This document shows, piece by piece, positions 10,978-22,689 of a DNA stretch of 64,000 nt (positions are counted from its first letter, which is position 1; every line of letters starts with the position of its first letter). The stretch is taken from the NCBI RefSeq assembly GCF_030272615.1, contig NC_081406.1:111631783-111695782 (forward strand). The letters run 5' to 3'. The notes under the pieces were generated by a model. That model was not told where the DNA came from, searched no databases, and saw only the letters and a program-made list of their open reading frames with translations. The DNA is from Cryptomeria japonica (Eukaryota > Streptophyta > Pinopsida > Cupressales > Cupressaceae). The translations under genes were made by a program, and so were the position numbers.

Positions 10978-11441
10978 TGATGCAAGAGCATCCCTAGTTC
11001 TTGGAAATCTTGCATCAACAAAAAAAAATCATTTTCATTTCAATTAATTTCCTGTTCAGTTTGGTTTTGCACTTTCAGTATTTCACTCTGTGTTTTTTCG
11101 CGTTTATTCACTGGATCTTGTGGAGCTATATTTTGTTGATGGGCATGTTCATCTATCTTATCCTAGGTTCACAGGTCATTTGGATCTTCTTTTTTTTTGG
11201 CAAGTTTTTGCTTTTGGAATGCGGGACATTTTTCTAGCCTCTGCACCGGAGCCACCTAGACCTATTTGCTAATGGACAATATTGCAGACCATTCCTATAG
11301 CTTGTAGAGCCTAATTTTGCATCCTTCAATGTTCCTTGGTTCATGACTAACCTTCCCTTGGGTACACACATCATTTTGTGTTGTTTTCAGAGGAATCCTT
11401 TTTATGGAAGCCAACCTTAATTTTCTACATGTTACACCTTC
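10978..11441 (+). repeat. A 3' LTR, truncated
   Basis: Begins TGATGCAAGAGCATCCC, matching TGATGCAGAAGCATCCC at 11442, and runs parallel to 11442-11880 with moderate divergence. Its last ~320 bp are missing, replaced by the start of the B LTR. Confidence 0.8.
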
Positions 11442-12223
11442 TGATGCAGAAGCATCCCCAGTTCTTGGCAATCTTGCATCAACCAAAAATATTTCCTTTC
11501 TGTTTTTCTTTCTATTTTGTAGTTTCAATATTTCATTTTGCATTTTCTAGCATTGGCTCACTGGATCTTGAGGAGTTGGATTTTTCTTGAGGAATTGATC
11601 ATCTTCCTTATTCCTAAATTACAAAGCATTTGGATCATTTTCTGGAAAGTTATCGATTTTGGTTTCCAAGTTAGTTTTCTCGTACCGAAATCGATTGGAC
11701 CTATTTGATTTGGTAAATCTATCAGATCCCTTCTGTAGCTTGTGGAGCCCTGAGCATTGATTTTGATGTTCCTTGGTGTGTGGCTGACCTTCCCTTTGAT
11801 CCGCACTTCATCCTTTGGATTTTTTGGAGGAATCTCTTTGGTAGAGGCCGACCTTGTTGGTTTTACATGTTTGGTCTTGTTCTTCAACTTTTGATCCTTT
11901 TGGCCAGACCAGATCCCCTTGGATCGTATAAATCATTGTAATTGAGTATTAGAATAAAGCTAAGAGGAAATATAGAGCATACAAGCTAGATCACAAGTTT
12001 TGAGGTCCCGATTGTGACTTGTTCTGTAATTGAGCATGTTTGTAGCAGGCCAGTGAACATAATCTTGTATCCTGGATATTACCGGTTGCTTGTAATAATT
12101 TTTCTTGATTTAATTCATTCTATTTTGCACTACCTCCATCATATCCTTTTGTTTCCATTGTGTTTTTTCTTGCTGACCGGTCTAGATTGATCTCTTTGAG
12201 GTCCCTCCTAACCGGTGACTGCA
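11442..12223 (+). repeat. B 5' LTR, 782 bp
   Basis: TG at 11442 and CA at 12222-12223, followed by a 5-nt spacer and the primer site. The first ~440 bp match the truncated LTR of A. Confidence 0.88.
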
Positions 12224-12228
12224 CCAAG

Positions 12229-12240
12229 TGGTATCAGAGT
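12229..12240 (+). other. B primer binding site (initiator tRNA-Met type)
   Basis: TGGTATCAGAGT just after the LTR is the usual complement to the 3' end of initiator tRNA-Met in plant LTR elements, with one change at the last base. Confidence 0.88.
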
Positions 12241-12329
12241 GAGATTTCAATCTAGAGATTACATTGTCCTGAGAATTTTGTTGTGGGGTGGTGGATTGTG
12301 GATCCAACTTGCAGCTGCAAAGGACTGGT

Positions 12330-13499
12330 ATGATGATGGCACAAAGAGGAAATAGGAATGGTGGACCACATGGGAATGTAGACATGATTGTGATGGAAAT
12401 GTTGAGAGGAATTGTAGACTAGTTGGAAGACGTTGAGACAACTGAGAGAAGAGGTTGACATATTGAAGATGTGAGTGAAGATGAAGAAGAAGAAGCCCCG
12501 ACAGAACAAATAAATCCATCGGTGATTGATCCAGATGAAAAAAGGTTCTTAAGGGTTTTGAGTAGGGTGAATACTAAACCATATTTTACCTCACCAGAAT
12601 ATGATGGAAAGTTGGATTTGGATGAATTGATGGATTGGATCTCGGAGATGGAGAAATATTTTGATTTTAAGAACACCACAGAGGAAAGGAAGGTGAAATA
12701 TGCCTACACTTAGTTGAAAGGTCATGCATCTCTTCGGTGGGAGCACTTGCAGGTTGATAGACATAGAAGAGGTAAAGAGAAGATCAAAATATGAGATTAG
12801 ATGGTTGCTAAGTTAAAATAAAAAATTATGTCAGCTGATTATCAAGTGAATCTGTTCTGGAAGTTGCAGAATGAATCTAGTGTAAAGGAGTATACCAAAG
12901 CATTCTACAAGTTGAATATCAGAGCTGGACATGTTGATGATGAGGTTGAACAAGTTGAAAGATATTTAAATGGATTACGGATGTCTATACAAGATGAACT
13001 CAGTTTGATCAAGTTGCAGAGTGTTGAAAAAGTGTAGCAGTATGCCTTGAAAGTAGAAGAGAAGCTGAACAAAAGACATGAGTAGAGATAGAGAGGTAGA
13101 GGTGGAAGGTTTTTCGGAGGAATAGTTCAAGGAGGAAGAGGATATATTGGAGATAGAGGAACCTGTACAAATAAAAACAAGGACAAGGAAGTAAGCAAAG
13201 AAGGTAATTCGTACTAGATAGATGATAGAAATTTCTACCAGAGGAGAGAACCAGATGGCTACTGGAATGGAAATTTTGGAAAGAATGATAGAAGAAAAGA
13301 TAAGAGAGTGTTTATAGGAACTTTATATAAGTACAGAGGAGAAGGACATCATTATTTCAAATGTAAGAAGATAGAGAACACTGGGAGAACAACATTGGTA
13401 GAATAAAGCCCTATTGAATCAACTAACAAACCAGAAGATGGAGAACTATTGATGATGAGGAGAGCTTTGTGTCATATCAGAGAAGATGATAAGCCCTTA
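12330..13499 (+). pseudogene. B gag, degenerate
   Basis: Starts at a triple ATG (12330) in frame with the longest segment. It shows an acidic stretch (SEDEEEEAPTE), then the capsid pattern of Ty3 Gag: KPYFTSPEYDGKLDLDELMDWI near 12575-12650 and VKEYTKAFYKLNIRAG near 12880-12925. A basic Arg/Gly-rich segment follows near 13085-13150. The knuckle near 13330-13375 reads YKYRGEGHHYFKC, so two of the cysteines of the CCHC motif are lost. In-frame TAG and TGA stops occur at several places. Gag would form the particle; this copy cannot. Confidence 0.82.
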
Positions 13500-15451
13500 T
13501 AGAGAAGGAATTTGTTTAAGACTAGATGTAAGGTATCCGGTAAGTGTTGTAAAGTTGTTATTGATAGTGGTAGTTCAAATAACCTTGTTTCAAAAGAGAT
13601 GGTGACTAAGTTGAATTTGGAAAGATTGAAACACCCTAAGCCTTATCAGATAGCATGGATTCAAGATGATCATAATTTGTTAGTAAGTGATCAATGTTTG
13701 GTGAAATTAAAAATTGGAAATTATCATGACGAAGTCTTGTGTGATATTATGCCTATGGATATGTGTCACATTTTGTTGGGTAGACCTTGGCATTTTGATA
13801 GACATGCATTACATGATGCGAGAAAGAACATATACACTATTGTAGCAAATGGGATGAAACAAACCTTGTTACACTTGGAGGAGCCTTTGAAGAGTGAAGT
13901 TTATATGAATGCTAGAATCTATTTGGTGGATGGAAGGAAATTCCTGGATGAAATGAGACATGAGAATGTGTGTTTTGCCTTAGTTCCTAACAAGACTAAG
14001 AATCCAAAGCATGAAGAAAAACAACCAGAAGAGATAAAGGGGTTACTGGCAGAGTATGAAGACATCATTTCAGATAATATGCTTAATAGATTGCCACTAG
14101 TGAGAAGTATCAATCATTGCATGGACCTGATTCTCGGTGCTAGTTTGCCTAACAAAGCTACACACTGGATGACACCGATAGAGAATGAAGAGTTGAATAG
14201 ACAAGTGCAGGAATTGTTGAAAAAAGTTTTGATCAGAGAAAGTCCAAGTCCTTGTGTAGTTCCAACAATATTAGTACCTAAGAAGAATGGATAATGGAGG
14301 ATGTGTACTGATTCTAGAGCAATAAACAAGATCACTGTGAAATACCAGTTTCCTTTACCTAGGATGGTTGACATAATGGACTATTTGAGTGGAGCCAAAT
14401 ACTACACAAAGATAGACTTAAAGAGTGGATATCATCATATTAGGTTCAGAGAAGGAGATGAGTGGAAGACAACATTCAAGACAAATGAAGAAATATATGA
14501 ATGGTTGGTGATGCCTTTTGGGTTAACAAATGCATCGAGTACTTTCTTGAGGTTGATGAATGAGATATTGAAGAAATTCTTGGGCAAGTTTTTTATTATA
14601 TATTTGGATGATATTCTGATTTTTAGTAAGACAAAAGAGGAGCATTTGTTGCATTTAAGACAAGTTTTGTAGAGGCCGAGAGAAGAAAAGTTGTTGATAA
14701 ATCTTAAGAAGTGTACTTTCATGAAGGAAGAGTTAGTCTATTTGGGATTTGTGATATCTACAGATGGATTGAAGATGGAACCTGAGAAGGTAAATGCAAT
14801 TGTTGAATGGCCTACAATGGAAATCATTGGAGAGGTAAGATCATTTCATGGACTGGCTAGTTTCTACTAGAAGTTCATCAAAAATTTTAGTTCAGTTTGT
14901 AACCCTATGACCGAGACAATGAGGAGAGATAGGAAGGAATTCAAGTGAACAACCAAAGAGAACAATTTTTGATTTACTAAAGCAGAAAGTGACTGAGCAA
15001 CCTGTGTTAGCTTTACCTGATTTCAACAAAGTGTTTCAAGTAGATTGTGATGCAAGTGAAATTGCAATTGGAGTCATATTGAGTCAGGAAGGGAGAGAAG
15101 TAGCTCATCTCAGTGAGAAGTTTAATGATGCCCAAAGGAGATATTCGGTGTATGATCATGAATTTTATGCCATATTTTTAAGCCTCGAAGAAGTGGAGGC
15201 ATTACCCATTGCCTAAGGAGTTTGTGTTGTATACTGATAATCAAGCCTTGCAGTATTTGAATAGTCAGAGTAAGTTGAATCATAGACATATGATATGGGT
15301 AGAATTTTTGTAGAGTTACACCTTTGTGTTGAAGCATAGGAGTGGGAAGTCAAACAAAGTTGTTGATGCATTGAGTAGAAGGAGGAATTTGTTGACAGAG
15401 ATGAGAGTGAAGGTATTAGGATTTGAGGAGTTGAAGACCTTGTATGATGAT
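13500..15451 (+). pseudogene. B pol part 1: protease, RT, start of RNase H
   Basis: A 260-residue open stretch (13512-14294) holds the retropepsin with VVIDSGSSNNLVS (catalytic Asp near 13563) and MDMCHILLGRPW. One stop replaces the residue after VPKKNG (14290-14294 region). RT then continues with [17 protein letters not shown], the LVMPFGL block and an intact YLDD box at 14601-14612. Past 14670 stops appear, as in A. RNase H is partly readable (VFQVDCDASEIAIGVILSQ near 15028-15085). The copy ends at the F insertion point inside the segment linking RNase H to integrase. Confidence 0.87.
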
Positions 15452-16597
15452 TGTATACACCTAAAAAAGTTCTGAAGATATTTAATTAAATAAACAATTA
15501 TTTAATTAATCCCCCTTCCTAATTTAATTGAATTCATTAGGCAATTCGATTAAATTTATCCCTTTCACCTACTTATTAATAAATCTAAGGATTTATTTAA
15601 TAGGTTCATTTCAATAGCCCCTTTTATTAATTAATTCAAATTAATTAACCCCCCCCAGTTCAATCAATTCTTCTAATCCTCTAATTAATTAAAACAAATC
15701 AATTTATGAGTTGTTGAGAATTAATTAGTCTTTTCCTATTATTTCAATTTTTAAATTCAAATTATCCACATGCCTCCTAACTTCTAACCACCGAACCTAA
15801 CCATCCATCTAACCTAACCCATTCCACCTAACCTTGGGTTTTCCTAACTCTATCCTATCTTGCACATTCTAACCTCTTTATCCTAACCTCCTATGGTGTG
15901 GATGTTTTCTTCTTGAGACACGTGGCACTTTGGCCACATGTATCCTCTCTTGGACACTTGTCCTTTTATGAGCAAAGCTCCTTGACACTTGTCAGCACAG
16001 AGATGACAAGTGTCTTTTCCTCCAACCTCTTCTCCAATTTCACCCTTGATATCTTCAGACTCAATCTTGACCGTTGATTCCTGCCACCTCACCCCTAGCC
16101 TTGGAAATCCTATAAATATCCCCCATTTTGGAGCACAAGGGATCCCATCTCATTGTCAATTTAGGCATTGTTACTATAGGAATATCATTTGAGCATTGTT
16201 GTTATAAGCAATTGCATCTTAGATTTAGTTTAATTTGATCATTTTCTAGCATAATTGTTGAATCATGTAGCTTAATCAATCTTTTTTCTAGCTTAATTGC
16301 ATCATCATCATAACTTAATCATGCATATCATTAGATTAATTAGTCTCTTAGATCAATCTAGCATAATCAATCTCATCTTTGCATTATCATTATCATTTCA
16401 AATCCTCCATCTAGGTGTAGTCAAGTCATTGGGATTGCTTATCCAGATCTGAGAGCAAATCCATACTCGCATCTCTTAGGAGGCGATAGGTCACTTTGTC
16501 ATGGTTCATCTTTGTTTTCTTGTTATTTTCTAACCATGCTTGTAATGATCTATTGAGTGTTTTGTGTTGCAGTTGTAGGTATCACACTTCACAAACA
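15452..16597 (+). repeat. F 5' LTR, 1146 bp
   Basis: Begins TGTATACACCTAAAAA and ends CTTCACAAACA. It aligns with 27641-28799 with scattered substitutions and short indels. The first ~130 bp are very rich in TTAATTAA-type tracts. Confidence 0.92.
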
Positions 16598-16605
16598 CAA
16601 CATTT

Positions 16606-16623
16606 TGGTGCCCACTATGGGGC
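16606..16623 (+). other. F primer binding site
   Basis: TGGTGCCCACTATGGGGC, a few bases after the LTR. It resembles the TGGCGCCCACCGTGGGGC class common in plant Tat elements. I did not verify the tRNA. Confidence 0.75.
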
Positions 16624-18678
16624 TGGAAATCTCATTTTTGGCCTCTTAGCATCATCAAATTTCCAATTTAGCAAGTTTTTGGTCGGGTCTGATTCATAAT
16701 TTCGCATGAGTTTCCTTTTTGCCTTGTATGAGTTCCTTTGTGTCCTCGTACGAGCATAGAGAATTGTTGTATGATTAGGTGAGAATTGTCGTACAAAATT
16801 TTGTTTTTGTGTCTTCAAAACAGATTACATTTTAGGGTTTTTATGCTTCAATTTGGTTATTACTAATGCTAACCTTGGTCTGTTTATGAGTTTTTTGGTA
16901 GCATGACTAGTTTTTTCAGGATGATTGTCTAAGATTACGCTTGTCAAAGCTTCATTTCTTCCAAACACCATGATTACTAATGTATCTATTTTGCAGGTTC
17001 CCTAGGAGGACTAAACCAAACTTTATGTCTTCTTTAAACTTTCTAGGCACACTTATTTTGCTAAAGAGAATGAACAATCATGTATTATGTGTTTTGATGA
17101 TAGGTGAGTATGCTCTCACCTTTCATAGGTGATCATAAAACTAGACTCATATTTTGCTTTCAATAGTGCACATCTTTAGCAGACCTGCACTCTCAAGGAG
17201 ATAATAACTCTAAGCCATTAAGGCCAGTGAGAGGGGAATGACCCAAGTGGGAACGGATAACACCAAGTACTCCAACCCACTATAAAATAAACATGGTTTG
17301 ATGAAAATAAATTCAATGACAATGCTTGGGAATATCTCTCCTCCATACCTTCGGGTATATCAAACCTTGGTTTTCAAGGCTAGGAAACCTCTTAATTGAG
17401 TTTATACCCCGACGCGCTGAATAGATCCCTTACTAGTTCCAATTAAATTAGAAGCTACTTGATTCACCTCTGAAAGGGGGATAATCTTTGTGCAAGAGAG
17501 ATAGTAACTCTCCCAAGACAATTTTCATATCATGCCCCCATTAGCGTTTGGAGTCGGATAATATAGTGTTGAGAATCCATTGTGTGAGACTCAGCAGCTG
17601 TATTCTGATTAGCTATTGGGTGTGTACCTAAGCTTGCAAGCAAAGGTTTTCTCTCTCATCCAACTTCCTTAGGTAGCATAGTGTGCTTGAGGTCATTTAT
17701 CATATCACGTGTTTGTTGTGTCTTCAAAGCTAAAATAGAAAATCAAACCTTTAAAACTAGAAGACAGAAGCAAAACATCAAACTTCATTAATCAAAATTC
17801 TGCCAAACAAACATTTTTGTCTCTGTTTTGTTCTTTGTCGTATGAGTTTGTTATTTTGTCGTACGAGGTATCTACTTTGTCATATGGTCCAATGAGAATT
17901 GTCATACAAGTCAGTTTAGCAGAAAAATTGGGGTTATCTTTTATCGTTCGGTCTAGTGAGAATTGTCGTACGAGCTAGTTTAGTAGTGAATTTTGTGTCA
18001 TCATTTTTCGTCTGGTTCTATGAGAAAGCTCATAGGAGTTTATGTATTCTTTTGTGTGAAATTTATGGTTTTTCGTACAAGCCTATCTAAACTGTTGTTT
18101 GAGGCTGTGTAATCTGTCGTACGAATTTATGTCTCTATTTGTCCAGAACTGTCTTCTTGCATGTCTTTTTCAGATCTATCATATTTGCTTGGTCAATTTA
18201 CAGTGAGCATAAACACCTATCATCTATTGTTCTGTGCTTATATTTTCTCCTTTATTTTCTTGGTCAAGTTATCATTTGTCAAATTGGATGCTAGAAATAG
18301 ACACCTTAAGATTTTCAAGTATTCACATTCAACAAGTTCAAGATCTAAACATCTCAAAGTGCATCATCACCCTCTTTGATAAACTGATCACTCAAAACAT
18401 AGTTTCTCATCATGATCTATCATCCTCTATCACAAAACTACAACATTTGGTTAGGACAACTTTGTCCCACATCGTAGGTTATATCATTCCTATTAGAATT
18501 GGTTTTTATCAAAATCATTATCATTGCACTCCAAAATCGAAGATCAAAAAACTTGCAAACTTTTAAATACTTGAATTACCTTTTCGTGTCATATCACTTT
18601 ATCGCATTTACATTGACAGTTGATCTCTTATCAAAACAACTTTTGGATAATCGAATCCTAGCGCAATATCTAACACAC
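16624..18678 (+). other. F 5' leader, non-coding
   Basis: About 2 kb with no credible gag sequence; the short ORFs between 18161 and 18753 have no domain. It contains repeated GTAC palindromes (TCGTACGA and close variants at 16746, 17838, 17859, 17966, 18073 and 18117). It also contains a segment (about 16975-17290) that is similar to the leader of H, including a branch-point-like TACTAAT at 16975 and TTTTGCAG ending at 16996. Confidence 0.65.
16746..18124 (+). repeat. TCGTACGA palindrome cluster in F leader
   Basis: Exact TCGTACGA occurs at 16746, 17859, 17966 and 18117. One- or two-base variants occur at 17838, 17902 and 18073. Several sit in a longer unit of the form GAGAATTGTCGTACGAG. 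Confidence 0.7.
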
Positions 18679-20430
18679 ATGTATGCTCGTTCTAACCAGG
18701 GCTCAAAGATGAAAGATCGCAGAGACGGAAATCGAAACATTGGAAATAACTGAAGATTATAGAACCATGGAACATGAAGATGAAATACAAGTTGAAGAAG
18801 AAATAATAGAACAACATGTCAGATACATCAAAAAAAGGATCCTCAATTCGATAAATTTATGCAGAAATTATTGGAGGGAGAAAAAGAAAAATATTTCCTA
18901 ATGTTAGCACCAACACCAGATTTTGATGTGAACAAATTGAGACAAAAGAAAAGCTACTCTCTCCCTTATAATTAACAATATGATGATATTTTTGGTCTCA
19001 AAATGAATGACACATCAATTCCTAGTAACACTAGAACCAATGAGGAAACTTACATTCCCAAAAGGGATGAAGTAGAAATTCTAAATAATGTTCAATCCAA
19101 TGAAGATAAAAGAAGGGGTAGAGATGATACAAGAAGAGACCAAGATCCTCCTAGAATACAAAATCATGGTTATGCAAGAACAAATCATGTTGATAATCCT
19201 ATCACAACTCTCACACAACAAATACAAACACTGCAAACACAAATTCAAGATATGCAGAGAGGAAATGTTAGAAGATACTCACTTCAAGAAATCTATCCTT
19301 ATCCATTCAATAGAAATCTAAACATGATACCATTTCCTATAGGTTGTGAAACTCCTAGATACGAAAAAATATGATTGAAGCACTAACCCTCAAGACCATA
19401 TACGAGAATTTTACACATTGAGTATGAAGTTTGCACATAAGGATACCTACTTGATGAGATTATTTTCAAAAATCTTAATTGGACTAGCTATGGAATGGTT
19501 CTCCAAACTTCCACCTGGAATCAAATCATTCTTAGAATTGGTGGATAAGTTTGTTTTACAATACTCTTACAACATACAACATGAAGTAACAATGCTAGAC
19601 CTATGTAATGCGAAAAAAAAGAGTGGAGAAACATTCATGACATTTTTACAAAGACGAAGACGGTTAGCTTCATGATATCCTCGTACAGTGCTAGAATATG
19701 AAAAAATGGACATATTCATCGACAACCTAAATGATCAAATGATTTATCATCTAAAAATGCAAGGAAATCAAAGTTTTAGGAAGAAGCCATGATAAAGAAA
19801 GGTGAGTTGAAAATAGACAAAGACGGAGTTCATCCTCCTAACAACACTAACAACAACCACAATGATAAGCCAAAGTTTTGGAATAGAAATCGTAATGTCG
19901 TCAATGATGGAATAGTGGCTAATAACAATGTGAAAACAAAACAACCAGTTTTTAATTTATCCAATCACTCAGCAACAGCTCAACAAAACAACAATCACCA
20001 AAAAGCAACTATCAAAAATTTCTTTCGAAGGCAATTTACAAACATTGGTGAACCCCTTGGGTCAACACTAAAGACACTTCTCGCAAATAAATTGATTACT
20101 TTACCAGAAGAAAGGAACTATGAACCTCAAGTCAAACCACCTTGGTGGAATGATAACCATTATTGCGATTTCCATCAAAACAAGGGACATCACACAGATA
20201 ATTGTCAGTGATTGAAACATGTAATCCAAGATTTGATTGATAATGGAGTAATAATTGTGGATGGACATACAACAAATGAATCTCATACAACTTTTAAAAC
20301 TCTGCTTCCAATCTATGAGAAGAGTGAATCGTCAACAACAAATAATGGTAAGGGTAAAGCGAAGGTAAACTACGCTCATACATATGATAATGTGGTAAAT
20401 GTGATTGTAGTTAAAGAAAAGAAAAATTAG
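18679..20430 (+). pseudogene. F gag, degenerate
   Basis: Readable in three frames with at least two frameshifts (between 19374 and 19418, and between 19675 and 19789) and several stops. The part at 19003-19374 has a Gln-rich heptad-like stretch (TLTQQIQTLQTQIQDMQRG). The capsid core lies at 19418-19675, with AMEWFSKLPPGIKSFLELVDKF typical of retrotransposon Gag in pieces (MEWFSKLP, SFLELVDKF). A zinc-knuckle-like CDFHQNKGHHTDNC is near 20165-20206, using the Cys/His pattern common in Tat Gag. The start is uncertain. Confidence 0.78.
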
Positions 20431-22143
20431 GAACCTTCTCATGCTATCACAAGAAGAAAAGCTAAAGTTGTTTTTCCCAGTCCTAAAACAAACACGTCAT
20501 CCACTACAAAACAATATAATCTAGTGGAGAAATTGCAGAAAACGCCCACGCAAATATCCATCTTAGAAATTTTAAAGCTTTCACCTGCACACAAATAAAT
20601 TCTTGAATGAGCATTAGTAGATACAACAGTGTCTAAAGATCTAGATATAGATTAATTCCAAACCATGGTGGGACACCTCACGACCCCTCACTGCTTACCA
20701 TTCACTGAAGAAGATGACATGTCCTTGCAACATCCCCATAATGCTCCCTTACATATCGAAGTCATCATTCATAAGACACGATTTAAACATGTCCTAATAG
20801 ATGGAAGAGCTAGCTTAAACATTTTCTCTTTGAGTCTAGTCTGTGCTCTAGGTTATTTAGAAGATATAGTTTATCCCTGAAAAAAGATCACCATTAAAGC
20901 CTATGATGAAGAAGAACATTCCTCTAAAGGAATTGTGATGTTACCCATCAAAGTGGGACCTTTACAGAAAGACACAACATGCCAAGTTATAGACTTGGAC
21001 TTATCATACAACATACTCTTGGGAAGACCCTGGATACATGACATACAAGCTGTTCCACCAACATATCATCAGTGCTTAAATTTTCCCTACAATGGGCAAG
21101 AAATCACGATCTCAATAGATTCAAATCCATTTCAGTATTGTAGTAATCTCAAACCAGCTCAAGAAGTCATTGTTCCTCATAATAGGGAGGCATCATCTTC
21201 AAACACACAATCTAAAGAAAAATCATTTGGCTCAATTTTGTCAAGTATGGAAAAACAAATGCAGCTAAGAGATCAAGGGAATGGAGAATATTCAATATCA
21301 CATTTACCACTTTCTCCTAAATCCTTTGGAAAACCATCAAACTCTAAGCAAAAACCAATTGTGAAACATCTTCTGATATTTGATGGAGCATTTGTTAGTA
21401 TTGGGATCTTATCAGAGGAAACAAAAGATAAAGATGTACTACAATGGCTATACAAGGATGAAGAAGTTCAACAAAATATCAATAATGTTTGCATACCTAC
21501 TACAAAGTATGGAAAAGGATTTAACATTCTCAAAAAGATGGGATACACTGGAACAGGTCCTATAGGGAAAAGAAAAGAAGGTATATCAGAAACTATCCAA
21601 CCTCATACTCAATAGGCTACAGACAAAACAGGCTTAGGGTATGGACAAGTTAATTTACCAGAAGACACATCTTTTAGCCAACAATAAGAGAAATATGAAA
21701 ATAGACAAAAACAACTAACAATTGAAACAGAAGAAACATCAGCTAAGCAACAAACACAAGAAAACATGAAATGGGAAAAGAAGCAAGCTTCAAAGCAACA
21801 GGAAAAACAAACTAAAAGCACCTCTCAAGAAACCTTAAATCTCAATCAAAACAAGCACGAACCTGGTACTAATCGTGGAGAACTCATATCAAGATTGATA
21901 GAACTCAATCTCAGTCCAGAAGAGGTTGAATATGAAAGAAGAAAAGATATAACAAGAAAATATGAAGAAACAAATCAAATACTATATGAACAAATCTGTA
22001 GATTGCAAGCTGCAAGTGATATGGATTCTAATGAATGGAAATGGGATTCATATCACTTTGACGAATTAGCTGAAGAAAATTGCATTGAAGAAGATGTAGG
22101 AGTCGATACATCTTACATCATTCTAATGAGAGTATCATTCTAG
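20431..22143 (+). pseudogene. F protease plus G-patch and charged linker
   Basis: One frame runs from 19789 to 22143 with a few stops. The retropepsin active site reads VLIDGRASLN near 20798-20827. The Asp is kept, but the residue after DG is Arg rather than the small residue expected. LLGRPWIHDIQAV follows near 21022-21060, closely matching LLGRPWIHSMQAV in E1. The G-patch reads YGKGFNILKKMGYTGTGPIG near 21508-21567 and closes after a stop with TGLGYGQ. A Lys/Gln/Glu-rich stretch follows to 22143, where the last block (LISRLIELNLSPEEVEYERR) is helical. The same protease/G-patch order appears alone in E1. Confidence 0.8.
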
Positions 22144-22689
22144 ACATCAACATACATATCCAAAACTTTGATACATCCATCATGACCCTTGATACTCTCT
22201 AAACATCTCAACCTGAGGATCCCCTACCTCTAATCCACCCTAAACTTATTGATTGGGAAAATGAAGGACATACTGCCATTGATACCTTTCCAAATGACCA
22301 TGCCATATATGTATATCTTAATGCAATTGAACATGCAACAACTCTCAATAGGAATTTCAACAATGCATCTTCCAGTCAAGTGGGTGCCAAATCTCCTAGT
22401 CACAAAAAGGAAAATAAAGAAAACAATATCAGGTCTAATCCTGAAAACTATTTCTTAGCAACATTAGATTAGGAAAAAGTAAAAAGAAAGGACACATCTA
22501 ACAATGAAAACCTCTTCGAGGTGCCGGAAGATGGGAGATTTGACACTTTACCTACACAACATCAAGAAAGGTCATCCATTTTGATCGAACCAACAGAGGC
22601 AGTTAACATTGGGACAACAGAGCAAACAAAGATCCTTCATCCAACAACTTCTCTCTCAGAAGAAGAAATGCAACAATATATGGAATTAT

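Larger units (their letters stand above)
7780..11441 (+). mobile_element. A: decayed chromovirus (Ty3), 5' part replaced by E1 junction
   Basis: Starts inside the protease domain immediately after the E1 LTR, because E1 inserted there; the rest of A lies left of the window. It continues through RT, RNase H, integrase and a C-terminal chromodomain, then into a partial 3' LTR (10978-11441). It aligns along its length with B, with many substitutions and in-frame stops. Its LTR is cut after ~464 bp where the LTR of B begins, either by insertion of B into it or by recombination. Confidence 0.85.

Noticed and set aside
16606-16623. A tRNA gene at the primer sites (also 12229, 40421, 38199)
   Set aside because: Only ~12-18 bases match a tRNA 3' end and lie exactly at LTR borders; there is no cloverleaf.
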